Part shown: one piece after another, positions 23,555-31,140 of the stretch
Layout of the letters: every line of letters starts with the position of its first letter
Numbering within the stretch: the first letter of the stretch is position 1
Made by a program: the position numbers and the translations under genes
From: Caldilineales bacterium
GTDB lineage: Bacteria; Chloroflexota; Anaerolineae; Caldilineales; Caldilineaceae
Assembly: GCA_012271135.1 (NCBI GenBank)
Contig: JAAXGZ010000006.1
Span: 1 to 36,652 of the forward strand
Direction: 5' to 3'
DNA length: 36,652 nucleotides
The notes under the pieces: model-generated
Told to the model about the DNA's origin: nothing
The model's input: only the letters and a program-made list of their open reading frames with translations
Databases searched by the model: none

Positions 23555-24943
23555 CTATTGTTCCGCCAACTGCTCCTCCAAGAACGCATTGGCCTCCGCG
23601 TTCAGTTCCGCCAAGGTTGCCGCGGCCTCCGCGCCGTCCACGATGGCGACTATGGCTTCCCTGACCATGTCGCGCACAAATTCAAAGCCGGGCACCGACG
23701 GTTCCGCCTTGCCATAGGGCAGAAGGGTGAAGGCCGTTTCGAAGTTGGGGTTCTCTTCAAAGTAATCATCCAGCCCGGCGGCAACACTTTGGCGGACCGG
23801 GAAGTAGTTGCTGGCCCGCGCCCACTGGGCCTGCGCCTCGGGCGAAGTGAAGTACTTCACGAAAATCCAGGTGGCCAGTTCCTGTTCCGGGGTGGACCTG
23901 GGAATGCTGATACTTGCCCCGTAGAGATTCGTCACGGGTTCGTCGACACGGCGCGGCGGCGCCGCAATGCCCCAGTTGAATCCGGCACCGCCGTCCACGT
24001 TGGACGCCGCGAACGGCATGCCCGACGTGGTGCTGAAGAAGAAGAGCAGCTTGCCGCGGCCGAAGGCAGCATAGTGTCCGCCGCGTTCAATCACGTCACC
24101 GGCGCAACCCGCGTCGTACACGCTCCGGATGAATTCCAGAGCCGAGGCGGCAGCCGGGTCGTCATAGGTGAACTGCCCCGTTTCATAGTCGAAGATGTCG
24201 CCGCCGAAGCTGAATGTCAGGGCGGCCAGGGACGCAGGGCTGTGGCCCCACTGCAGGCCGAGGCTCGTTTCATCGCCCACGGCACCGCTGAAGGGCTCGT
24301 CGACAGCCCGGCAGGCCATTTCCAGGAACTCTTCCGGAGTGGTCGGGGGACTTTCGTAGCCCAGCTCCGCCAGCCAGTCGATGTTGTAGTACATCACCTC
24401 GATCGAGCGGTTGGGGGGGAAGCCGAGCCGGGCGCCGTCAAAGTTCGGGAAGACATCCGACGCGTAGAACCCGGGAAAGAAGTCGGCCTGCTCCTCTTCG
24501 CTCAGGCCCCACACCGGATCGTTGACCAAGGTATTGAGATCCACCAGCCCGTCGGCCAGTTGGTAGCTGGCGGCCTGGTACTGGTACGCGATCACCAGAC
24601 TGGGCACGTCGGGCGTTCCCAGCAGCGTCAGCATCTTGCTGAAGATCTGGCCATAGTCGCCCTGGTGCGACGCCTCCATCGTGATGCCGTACTCGTTGGT
24701 GGCATTGAACTCCGCGACCAGCGCATCAAGGGCCTCTGCGCGATCGCCGCGGTGCTGGTGCCAGAAGGTGAGGGATTGACCCGAGGGGTCAACACCGGCC
24801 CACCCGGCCTCCGTCTCCTGATCGGTTAAGACATCCACATTTTCTGCCGGCGCGGCGGGCGTCGGCACGGCAGTGCAACCGGCCACGACCATCAGCAGGC
24901 AGAACAAGACAAACACCCAAGCCAAACGGTACCCCTTCATCAT
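23555..24943 (-). CDS. ABC transporter substrate-binding lipoprotein (sugar type)
   Basis: A 462-residue extracellular solute-binding protein of family 1 (sugar/glycerol-3-phosphate type). The N-terminus has a hydrophobic segment and lipobox VVAGC (Cys23), then a TPAAPAE linker. The body shows LTFWHQHRGDRAEALDALVAEFN, a tyrosine-rich pocket strand (SLVIAYQYQAASYQ), GFPPNRSIEVMYYN, and ATWIFVKYFTSPEAQAQWA, all family features. GGGAG precedes tandem ATG codons at 24943 and 24940; either may be used. No permease or ATPase gene is adjacent, and the gene has its own terminator, so it is an orphan binding protein that must rely on a transporter encoded elsewhere. Confidence 0.92.
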   Translation of the reverse strand: MMKGYRLAWVFVLFCLLMVVAGCTAVPTPAAPAENVDVLTDQETEAGWAGVDPSGQSLTFWHQHRGDRAEALDALVAEFNATNEYGITMEASHQGDYGQIFSKMLTLLGTPDVPSLVIAYQYQAASYQLADGLVDLNTLVNDPVWGLSEEEQADFFPGFYASDVFPNFDGARLGFPPNRSIEVMYYNIDWLAELGYESPPTTPEEFLEMACRAVDEPFSGAVGDETSLGLQWGHSPASLAALTFSFGGDIFDYETGQFTYDDPAAASALEFIRSVYDAGCAGDVIERGGHYAAFGRGKLLFFFSTTSGMPFAASNVDGGAGFNWGIAAPPRRVDEPVTNLYGASISIPRSTPEQELATWIFVKYFTSPEAQAQWARASNYFPVRQSVAAGLDDYFEENPNFETAFTLLPYGKAEPSVPGFEFVRDMVREAIVAIVDGAEAAATLAELNAEANAFLEEQLAEQ

Positions 24944-25468
24944 GAGTACTCCCGATGATGGGAAAGACGACAATCGTCGATCAGTGGCAGGGGATCACGG
25001 CGAACGACGGGTTGTGATGGGCTGACGGGCCTTGAACCGGACAGACAGCGGCTGCAGCCGACACGGGTGACCAAACCCCCGGACAACCTCGAACTCCCGC
25101 GCTTGGCCGGGATCGGATCCGGGATCGACGAATTACCGTCTATCCTGCCCTGCCACGACCCGATTTTTAAAACTCCGGTGGGCTGGTACCGGCCCGTTAC
25201 GGGGTGCCGAGGGCGGTCCGCTTGTTCAACGGTGAGCCATCAAATAGGTTCAGAGGGTGTGCACCGTGCTTAATGCGGTGGCGCAAGGACAACTACATCC
25301 ACAACTTGGCCGGCCCCTCCGACCGACACCGGCAGTCCAAGGCACCAACCATGGCAGCAATGCCTCGCGGCATCATGAGGTTGCTCGGAGACAAGCCGGG
25401 ACACGGGGCCGATTGCCGCTCGGAAAACACGGAGCTTCGCATCCACACCCCGCATTCCCGGTATGCTG
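24944..25468. other. gene-free interval upstream of the binding-protein gene
   Basis: This 525-base gap separates the end of rdgB from the start of the binding-protein gene, both on the minus strand. It must hold the binding-protein promoter, but I could not pick out a convincing -35/-10 pair. No tRNA, CRISPR or coding sequence is apparent. Its length suggests a regulated or relocated gene downstream. Confidence 0.4.
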
Positions 25469-26095
25469 CTACTTTCCCAGCAGAAACGAAACCGCAGCCG
25501 CCATGGCGGCCTGCCGATGGCTGATCCCCGACTTGTACGACGGCGCCATCTCCGCATAGGTCCGTGCATGACCCTCGGGAACGAAGACCGGGTCGTAGCC
25601 GAATCCGTGTTCGCCCTTCATGCATTCGGCAATGCAACCGGTCCGTTCGCCGCGGAACAGATCCGTCTCCCCGGTGGGCAGGGCCACGGCCACCACGCAC
25701 ACAAACCGGGCCCGTCGGGCGGCATCGCCCGTGTCCTCCAGGTTGCGCAGGAGCAGATCGCAGCGATCCCGATCGGACAGTCCCGACCCGCCGTAACGGG
25801 CACTGTAAACCCCTGGCGCCTGGCCCAAGGCCTCCACTTCCAGGCCACTGTCGTCCGCCAGCGTCTGCAGGCCGCTGGCCCGGGCGTAGCCCTTGGCCTT
25901 GAGTACGGCGTTCTCCTCGAACGTAGTGCCCGTCTCGGCCACTTCGGGGATGTCGGGAAAGTCGGTCAGGAACCGCAACTCGCGCGGCAAGCCGTCCAGG
26001 TAACCCCTAAGCACCTTGACCTTGCCCGGATTGCCACTGGCCACCAGCAGGGGGCTTGGTGTCAACGGACCGGAACCATCACTCACGCTGCGCAC
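25469..26095 (-). CDS. rdgB: XTP/dITP pyrophosphatase (RdgB/HAM1 family)
   Basis: A 208-residue house-cleaning nucleoside triphosphatase that removes dITP, dXTP and XTP to keep deaminated purines out of nucleic acids. Family motifs in order: LLVASGNPGKVKVL near 16-29, TTFEENAVLKAKGYA, LADDSGLEVEALGQAPGVYSARYGG, GFGYDPVFVPEG and SHRQAA. The start is a GTG at 26095. It ends a minus-strand run after the TIM-barrel isomerase gene (34 bases apart). It is the only clear core housekeeping gene in the window. Confidence 0.95.
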   Translation of the reverse strand: MRSVSDGSGPLTPSPLLVASGNPGKVKVLRGYLDGLPRELRFLTDFPDIPEVAETGTTFEENAVLKAKGYARASGLQTLADDSGLEVEALGQAPGVYSARYGGSGLSDRDRCDLLLRNLEDTGDAARRARFVCVVAVALPTGETDLFRGERTGCIAECMKGEHGFGYDPVFVPEGHARTYAEMAPSYKSGISHRQAAMAAAVSFLLGK

Positions 26096-26129
26096 CTTGG
26101 CCCCGCATCACACCTCGGGACGCCGCAAG

Positions 26130-26942
26130 TCAATCGTCAAGGCCGGCAAGAATGTCCCGCAGGAATGCAACCGAGGTTTTCAGTGCAGAGACCGAAATGC
26201 CATCCCCCGACAACCCGCACTCGTAGGCCAGCCAGCCCTCAAACCCGATGTCGCGCAGGGCCTGAAGACCCGCCTGCCAGTCGATGTCACCCGTGCCGGG
26301 TTCCAGCCGGGTGTTGTCGGCCACGTGGATGTGACCAATATAACGGCCCGCGGCGCGTATGGTGGCCGGAGTGTCCGTTTCCTCGATGTGCATATGGAAG
26401 AAGTCGGTCAGCAGGAGAACACCTTCCGGATCCCCGGCCATCTGGATGACGTCCACCCCGTCCTGCTGCGTCTGCAACAGGTGTTGTTCGTACCGGTTAA
26501 GGGGTTCCAGCAGCAGATTGGTGCCGTGTCGGTGAGCGAACTCTGCCAATTCGGCCACCTGGATGGCCAGCAGTTCCCGTTCCAGTTCCTCGGCGGTCTT
26601 CCAGGGGGAAAGGTCGGGTATCAGGGCTGGCCCGAAGATCGGAGGCACGATGTGCCCCGCGGCACCGAAATGGCCACAGAACTCCAGGTTGCGCCTGGTC
26701 TCCTCCAGTGCAACCTCCCTGCATGCGGGATCCGGATGCAGCCAGTCGTGATGGGGTTGGGTGCAGACCGACGACACCACGAGTCCGGTCCCGGCGAAGT
26801 CCCGCTCAATCTGCGGGATCATTTCCATCAGCGGTTCCCGGCCGGAGAGCTCCACGCCTTCCACGCCGAGTTCCGCGGCCACGGCCAGTCGCTCGGCCAG
26901 GGTGTCCCCCGGCAACATTCGATCCTGAATCGCAATCCTCAT
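26130..26942 (-). CDS. sugar phosphate isomerase/epimerase-like TIM barrel protein
   Basis: A 270-residue xylose isomerase-like TIM barrel. Strand-end motifs: AAELGVEGVELSG, VVSSVCTQPH, LLLEPLNRYEQHLL (metal-binding Glu), LLLTDFFHMHIEE (Asp/His), YIGHIHVADNTRLEPGTGDIDW and FEGWLAYECG. These are the signature of the hydroxypyruvate isomerase / tagatose epimerase group. It starts 24 bases after the enolase-superfamily gene, so the pair probably works on the same sugar acid or keto-sugar. The precise reaction cannot be read from sequence. Confidence 0.9.
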   Translation of the reverse strand: MRIAIQDRMLPGDTLAERLAVAAELGVEGVELSGREPLMEMIPQIERDFAGTGLVVSSVCTQPHHDWLHPDPACREVALEETRRNLEFCGHFGAAGHIVPPIFGPALIPDLSPWKTAEELERELLAIQVAELAEFAHRHGTNLLLEPLNRYEQHLLQTQQDGVDVIQMAGDPEGVLLLTDFFHMHIEETDTPATIRAAGRYIGHIHVADNTRLEPGTGDIDWQAGLQALRDIGFEGWLAYECGLSGDGISVSALKTSVAFLRDILAGLDD

Positions 26943-26966
26943 GTTCGTACCCCGGCCTCCTGGCCC

Positions 26967-28106
26967 TTAAATTGTGTGCTTCTCGATGTAGGCACGGTTC
27001 AGTTCCAGACCCAGACCCGGCTGGGATGAAACTTCCACGAACCCCTTGTCGTCCATCGGGTCCACCGGGGCGTTCAGCCACGGTGGCACCGCATCAAAGT
27101 CGATAAAGGGATGCATCAGGCCCCGCTCGTAGTACTGGCCCGGGATGCCCATGGCGCACAGCACGTGGAGGTTGCCCACGCCGCCACCGTGCACCTCCAT
27201 GCGCATGCCGTAAGCTTCGCTCAGGTGGGCGATTTTCATCAGGGGAGTGATCCCGCCCACGTCGCCGATGCCCCCGCGCACCAGGTCGCAGGCACCGGCC
27301 TTGATCCACTCGGCCCGCACCTGAAGCTTGCCTTCGGCCGTTTCCGGGCCGCAGATCGGAAGGGAGGTCTGCTCGCACAGCCAGACGTAGGAGGACATGC
27401 TGTTCTCGTCCATCGGTTCCTCCATCCAATAGTAGTCCAGCTCCTCCAGGCCGCGGGCCAGGGCCAGGGCCTCCAGGCGCGTGTAGTAGTGGAAGGGGTC
27501 CAGCATCAGATCGGCCTCGGGTCCGTACACCTCCCGCACCGCGGCGCAGGCCTCCAGATCCCGCTTGACACTGGGCGCGCCCTCATAGGGCGGCTGCCAG
27601 GTGTGCAGCTTGAAGGCCGGGTAGCCTCTCTCGATGCACCACTCGGCGAACTTGGCGTAGGCGGCCGGTGTATCCAGGCCCCCTTCGAGATCGTCGCCGC
27701 ACATGGTGCTGGCATAGGCGGGCAGGCGTTCGCGGGTGGCGCCCAGCAGATGGTGCACCGGCAGGTTGGTGAACTTGCCGGCAAGGTCCCAGAGAGCAAG
27801 GTCGATGGCGGCCAGGATGCGGTCGGAGAGCACGCCCAGATGCAGGCGCTGGCGTTCCTTCAGGCTCTGCCAGATCTTCTCCCTATAGAGCGGATTCTCC
27901 CCGAGAATATGGGGCTTGACATGGGCTTCCACGACCGCCTGCGACACTCCTCCCACGTAGACGCCTTCCACATCCGTGTCAGTCTTGATGGTCATGAGGG
28001 TTTGGCGCGCCTCATGGGGCGGTCCGGGATGGCCGTGGCCCTCCGAATCCCGCACGGTGTTGGACATGTAGGTGAAGTGCTGGAAGGTGATGTCGGTGAT
28101 CTGCAT
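26967..28106 (-). CDS. enolase superfamily (mandelate racemase subgroup) dehydratase-like enzyme
   Basis: A 379-residue protein with an N-terminal capping domain and a modified TIM barrel. Expected acid/base and metal residues are found: Lys166-x-His168 (FKLH), Asp203 (LMLDPF), Glu229 (MEEP), Glu255 (GPE), then the Asp274 and His306 (EVHGGG) pair. The subgroup abstracts a proton next to a carboxylate, most often dehydrating sugar acids such as gluconate, galactonate or related compounds. It heads a minus-strand run with the TIM-barrel isomerase. The KxH form of the first motif and the His306 dyad are those of sugar-acid dehydratases, but the exact substrate is open. Confidence 0.92.
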   Translation of the reverse strand: MQITDITFQHFTYMSNTVRDSEGHGHPGPPHEARQTLMTIKTDTDVEGVYVGGVSQAVVEAHVKPHILGENPLYREKIWQSLKERQRLHLGVLSDRILAAIDLALWDLAGKFTNLPVHHLLGATRERLPAYASTMCGDDLEGGLDTPAAYAKFAEWCIERGYPAFKLHTWQPPYEGAPSVKRDLEACAAVREVYGPEADLMLDPFHYYTRLEALALARGLEELDYYWMEEPMDENSMSSYVWLCEQTSLPICGPETAEGKLQVRAEWIKAGACDLVRGGIGDVGGITPLMKIAHLSEAYGMRMEVHGGGVGNLHVLCAMGIPGQYYERGLMHPFIDFDAVPPWLNAPVDPMDDKGFVEVSSQPGLGLELNRAYIEKHTI

Positions 28107-28322
28107 GGAGAAGCCTCTGGATCGGCCGCGGCGATGGGCGGGCCGGTTGGTTTACGGCGGAACGTCCCATTGTATCCGGAAGGTGCATCATTCCGTCGCC
28201 GCTCCAGGATCGCAACCGTTTCATGGATCCCGCGGGGCATTGGTCAACGAACCTGCGGATGGCTTTGGCTCAGTATCGCAGGGGGTGAACCAACAGGGCC
28301 ACCCCAAAACCCCCTCACAGAC

Positions 28323-28340
28323 TGTACGATATATCGTACA
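28323..28340. promoter_or_regulatory. 18-bp perfect palindrome, likely toxin-antitoxin operator
   Basis: TGTACGATATATCGTACA is a perfect palindrome lying 8 bases before the toxin-like reading frame. Its TATAT core could double as a -10 region. HigA-type antitoxins repress their own operon by binding palindromes of this size at this place, so this is the probable autoregulatory site. Confidence 0.7.
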
Positions 28341-28348
28341 ACCCAACC

Positions 28349-28687
28349 ATATTCACGGTCCTGCGGAGCACGACGTTTGACCAGTGGCTGAGCAGGTTAC
28401 GGGACCGCCAAGCGGTGAACCGCATCATCGCCAGGTTGCTGGCAGCCCAAGATGGGCACCTTGGAGATGTGAGAGTGGTTGGCAGCGGAGTGTCGGAGAC
28501 AGGCTCCATCACGGGCTCGGATACCAGATCTACTTCACTACGCGAGGCACCGAAGTTGATCGTCCTGCTTGGTACCGGTGACAACGACAGCCAGCGGCGA
28601 GACATTGGACGGACCAAGCGAATGGCGAAGGAGTGGAGGAATTTATGTCTGAGAAGTATCGAGAGTTTGATGCAGGGGGCTACATAA
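28349..28687 (+). pseudogene. HigB/RelE-like toxin, doubly frameshifted
   Basis: The frame reads like the 'addiction module killer' family: TTFDQWLSRLRDRQAV, GHLGDVRVVGSGVSE, then IVLLGTGDNDSQRRDI and KRMAKEWRN. The expected middle block (RLHHGLGYQIYF, TTRGTE) is encoded between about 28499 and 28557 but in another frame. A one-base loss near 28498 and a one-base gain near 28558 compensate each other, so the outer frame stays open but about 20 core residues are scrambled. The family start would fall on ATA at 28349 rather than ATG. The reading frame overlaps the antitoxin start at 28645. The toxin is very likely inactive, unless the shifts are sequencing errors. Confidence 0.75.
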
Positions 28688-28995
28688 AGACCCAGCAGGA
28701 TGCCCGAGGGCTTCTCAGCGCGGCTGTGGAGGAAGACCTTGGAGACGGGGTTGTGATTCGCGCTGCCCTGAAGTACGTTGCTCGGACACAAAACATGAGC
28801 GCCCTTGCGCGCGACGCGGGGCTCAACCGAGGCAACCTCTACAAAGCTCTATCCGAAGACGGCAACCCCACTCTGGCAACACTGCTGAAGGTCACACGCG
28901 CCCTGGGGCTCAGGCTGCGTCTCGAGCCCATCGCGAATCCTGCACACGGCATGTCACCGGCCAAGCACGGGATCTCCCGACAGTCGCTAGAATGA
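28645..28995 (+). CDS. HigA-like antitoxin (addiction module antidote)
   Basis: A 116-residue helix-turn-helix antitoxin. Residues about 40-95 form the HTH (ALKYVARTQNMSALARDAGLNRGNLYKALSEDGNPTLATLLKVTRALGLRL), typical of the putative addiction-module antidote family that follows HigB-like toxins. I chose the ATG at 28645 because GGAGGA (28635-28640) precedes it. It should bind the palindrome at 28323-28340 and, in an intact system, neutralise the toxin. The reading frame is undamaged while its toxin partner is broken, making it an orphan antitoxin. The C-terminal 25 residues are low-complexity and may be disordered. Confidence 0.85.
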   Translation: MSEKYREFDAGGYIKTQQDARGLLSAAVEEDLGDGVVIRAALKYVARTQNMSALARDAGLNRGNLYKALSEDGNPTLATLLKVTRALGLRLRLEPIANPAHGMSPAKHGISRQSLE

Positions 28996-29073
28996 TGGAT
29001 GGGTAGCCGCGAGGCTCCGCTCCTGTGCGGTCCCGGCCTTCCCGAAACTTCAAGAACCCCGGAGGCTCTTGCC

Positions 29074-30075
29074 ATGCAACGGATTGCGATGCTCAGCTTT
29101 GCCCATGTCCACGCGAGGGGCTACGCCCGTCATATAGTGGACCATCCCGACTTGGAGATGACCTGCGTCTGGGACGACGACTCGGAGCGCGGCCAAACTG
29201 CCGCTACCCAGTTCGACGTGCCGTTCGAGAGTGATCTGGAGGCAACGCTGAACCGCGACGATGTGGACGCAGTGGTCGTCAATGCCACGACCAACATTCA
29301 CCGGGACGTAATCCTGACTGCCGTCAACCACGGCAAGCATGTCTTCACGGAGAAGGCATTGGCCGTCAACCTGGCCGAGGCACGGGAAATCACGGCGGCG
29401 GTGCAGGCCTCCGACATCAAGTTCATGATCTCCCTGCCGTCCCGTATTCGGCCGGAAACCCTCTTCGCCCGCGAGGTGATCGACAAGGGCTGGCTGGGCG
29501 ACATCACCCTGATGCGCGCCCGCGTCGCCCACAGCGCGGCACTGGACAAGTGGTTCAAGGGCGGCAGCCTCTGGTTTGGCGACGAGGAGCTGGCCGGTGG
29601 CGGCTCCCTCTTCGACCTGGGCTGTCACACCGTGGATATCATGCGCTGGCTCCTGGGGCCTCCGGCCTCGATGGTGGCCAAGATTCAGAACTACAGCGGT
29701 GCCTACGACATCGACGATCAAGCGATCGCGGTCGCGGAGTTCAAGAGCGGTGCCATGGGCATCCTCGACGTCTCTTGGCTGCATCGCGCCGGCCCGAACC
29801 ACATCGAGATCTACGGTACGGAAGGCTACCTGGGCTGGGACCACAGGCCCGGTACCGTGCAAATCCAAAGCCGCAAGCTTGCGGCCGACGGCATTACCGG
29901 AACCATCACACCCGATCGGCTGCCGAACGCACTTCCCATGCCGATGGATCAGTGGGTGACCGCCATTGAGACCGACTCCTCAATGACCATCACCGTGGAG
30001 GACGGCCTGAACCTCAACGAGATGCTGGAAGGCATCTACGGTTCGGCCCGCAGCGGCCGCAACTGGGAGTTCTAG
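29074..30075 (+). CDS. Gfo/Idh/MocA family oxidoreductase
   Basis: A 333-residue NAD(P)-dependent sugar-type dehydrogenase. The Rossmann strand and following sequence (IAMLSFAHVHARGYARHI, VWDDDSERG) are recognisable, but the usual GxGxxG is replaced by SFAHVHA. The catalytic EK motif (FTEKAL), GGGSLFDLGCHTVDIMRWLLG and the C-terminal beta-sheet domain are present. I chose the ATG at 29074 because GGAGG (29061-29065) stands eight bases before it. It probably oxidises a hydroxyl on an inositol or amino/uronic sugar. The aldo/keto reductase gene follows 88 bases later. Confidence 0.9.
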   Translation: MQRIAMLSFAHVHARGYARHIVDHPDLEMTCVWDDDSERGQTAATQFDVPFESDLEATLNRDDVDAVVVNATTNIHRDVILTAVNHGKHVFTEKALAVNLAEAREITAAVQASDIKFMISLPSRIRPETLFAREVIDKGWLGDITLMRARVAHSAALDKWFKGGSLWFGDEELAGGGSLFDLGCHTVDIMRWLLGPPASMVAKIQNYSGAYDIDDQAIAVAEFKSGAMGILDVSWLHRAGPNHIEIYGTEGYLGWDHRPGTVQIQSRKLAADGITGTITPDRLPNALPMPMDQWVTAIETDSSMTITVEDGLNLNEMLEGIYGSARSGRNWEF

Positions 30076-30163
30076 GATTGGGCCGGGTGTCCGGCGGTTG
30101 GCCTGAAGACACAGTCCCGGCCGGTTGGCGAAGTCGAGTACTAGACGCTCGGAGAGTGTAGCC

Positions 30164-30976
30164 ATGGAAGACATCATGCTGGACGATGGCGGCTCCTTCC
30201 CCGCCATCGGGCTGGGCACTTGGCAGATGGGTGGCCGCCATAGCACGGATTCATCCCGCGACACGGAGATGACCAGCCTCATTCGAGATGCCCTGGACAT
30301 GGGATACCGACACATTGACACGGCCGAGATGTATGGAGCAGGACATGCGGAGCAGCTGGTCGGACGGGTTCTCTCCAGCCGTCCCCGGGACGAGATCTTC
30401 CTCACGACCAAGGTTTGGCACACCAATCTGCGCCGTCGGAACCTGCTGCGCGCCCTGGACGCCAGTCTTCGCCGACTGCAAGTGGATTATGTCGACCTGT
30501 ACCTCATCCATTGGCCCAATGATGAAGTGCCGCTGGAGGAAACCTTCAACGCGTTGAACCTGGCGGTGACCCAAGGCAAGGTGCGGCGCGTGGGTGTCAG
30601 CAACTTCGACCTGCCGTTGCTGCAGCAGGCCCGGACGCTTTGCGCAACACCGATTGCCACCAACCAGGTACGCTTCAATCTTCACACGCGCGACCCTGAG
30701 CAGAGCGGTCTCCTACGCTACTGCCAGCAACACCGCATTGCCGTGACGGCGTATTCCCCGCTGAAGGATGGCGTCCTGAGCCTTCCCGCCGTGCAAGACG
30801 TCGCTCGGAAGCACGACGCCTCGCCCGCGCAAGTGGCCCTCCATTGGTTGATCCGCAAGCCTTGGGTGGCCGCCATTCCCATGTCGACCAACCGCCTGCA
30901 CCTGCGCCAAAATCTCAACGCGGGCCGTCTGAAACTGGATGAAGACGACCTAAACCAACTGGATGCCGCCGCTTAG
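30164..30976 (+). CDS. aldo/keto reductase (2,5-diketo-D-gluconate reductase-like)
   Basis: A 270-residue NADPH-dependent reductase. The catalytic tetrad is Asp52 and Tyr57 (HIDTAEMYG), Lys83 (TTKVW) and His116 (LIHWP). GVSNFDLPLLQQ and the closing IPMSTNRLHLRQNL match the bacterial group that reduces 2,5-diketogluconate and similar keto-acids. GGAG at 30151-30154 supports the ATG at 30164. It is distinct from the AKR at 20322 (different subgroup). Cytoplasmic; probably in one pathway with the Gfo/Idh gene upstream. Confidence 0.92.
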   Translation: MEDIMLDDGGSFPAIGLGTWQMGGRHSTDSSRDTEMTSLIRDALDMGYRHIDTAEMYGAGHAEQLVGRVLSSRPRDEIFLTTKVWHTNLRRRNLLRALDASLRRLQVDYVDLYLIHWPNDEVPLEETFNALNLAVTQGKVRRVGVSNFDLPLLQQARTLCATPIATNQVRFNLHTRDPEQSGLLRYCQQHRIAVTAYSPLKDGVLSLPAVQDVARKHDASPAQVALHWLIRKPWVAAIPMSTNRLHLRQNLNAGRLKLDEDDLNQLDAAA

Positions 30977-31140
30977 GCATCCGTCCAATCCCGGCACCGT
31001 TTCATGGGGCGGCCAGGCCGCCTTGTAGGCACACAACATTCGAAACGCCGCAGGCTGTCGGTGCACAATACCAAGGCCTGCAAATTCGGGAATCCGCCGC
31101 TTCGATCCAGACGCGGCTCCAAGGACTCCCGCGGTGGCTC

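Noticed and set aside
23477-24829. 450-codon plus-strand frame opposite the binding-protein gene
   Set aside because: Antisense to a well-supported lipoprotein gene; composition is Arg/Gly/Val-rich as expected of a shadow.
27111-28391. 426-codon plus-strand frame opposite the enolase-superfamily gene
   Set aside because: Antisense shadow; the minus-strand gene has all catalytic residues.
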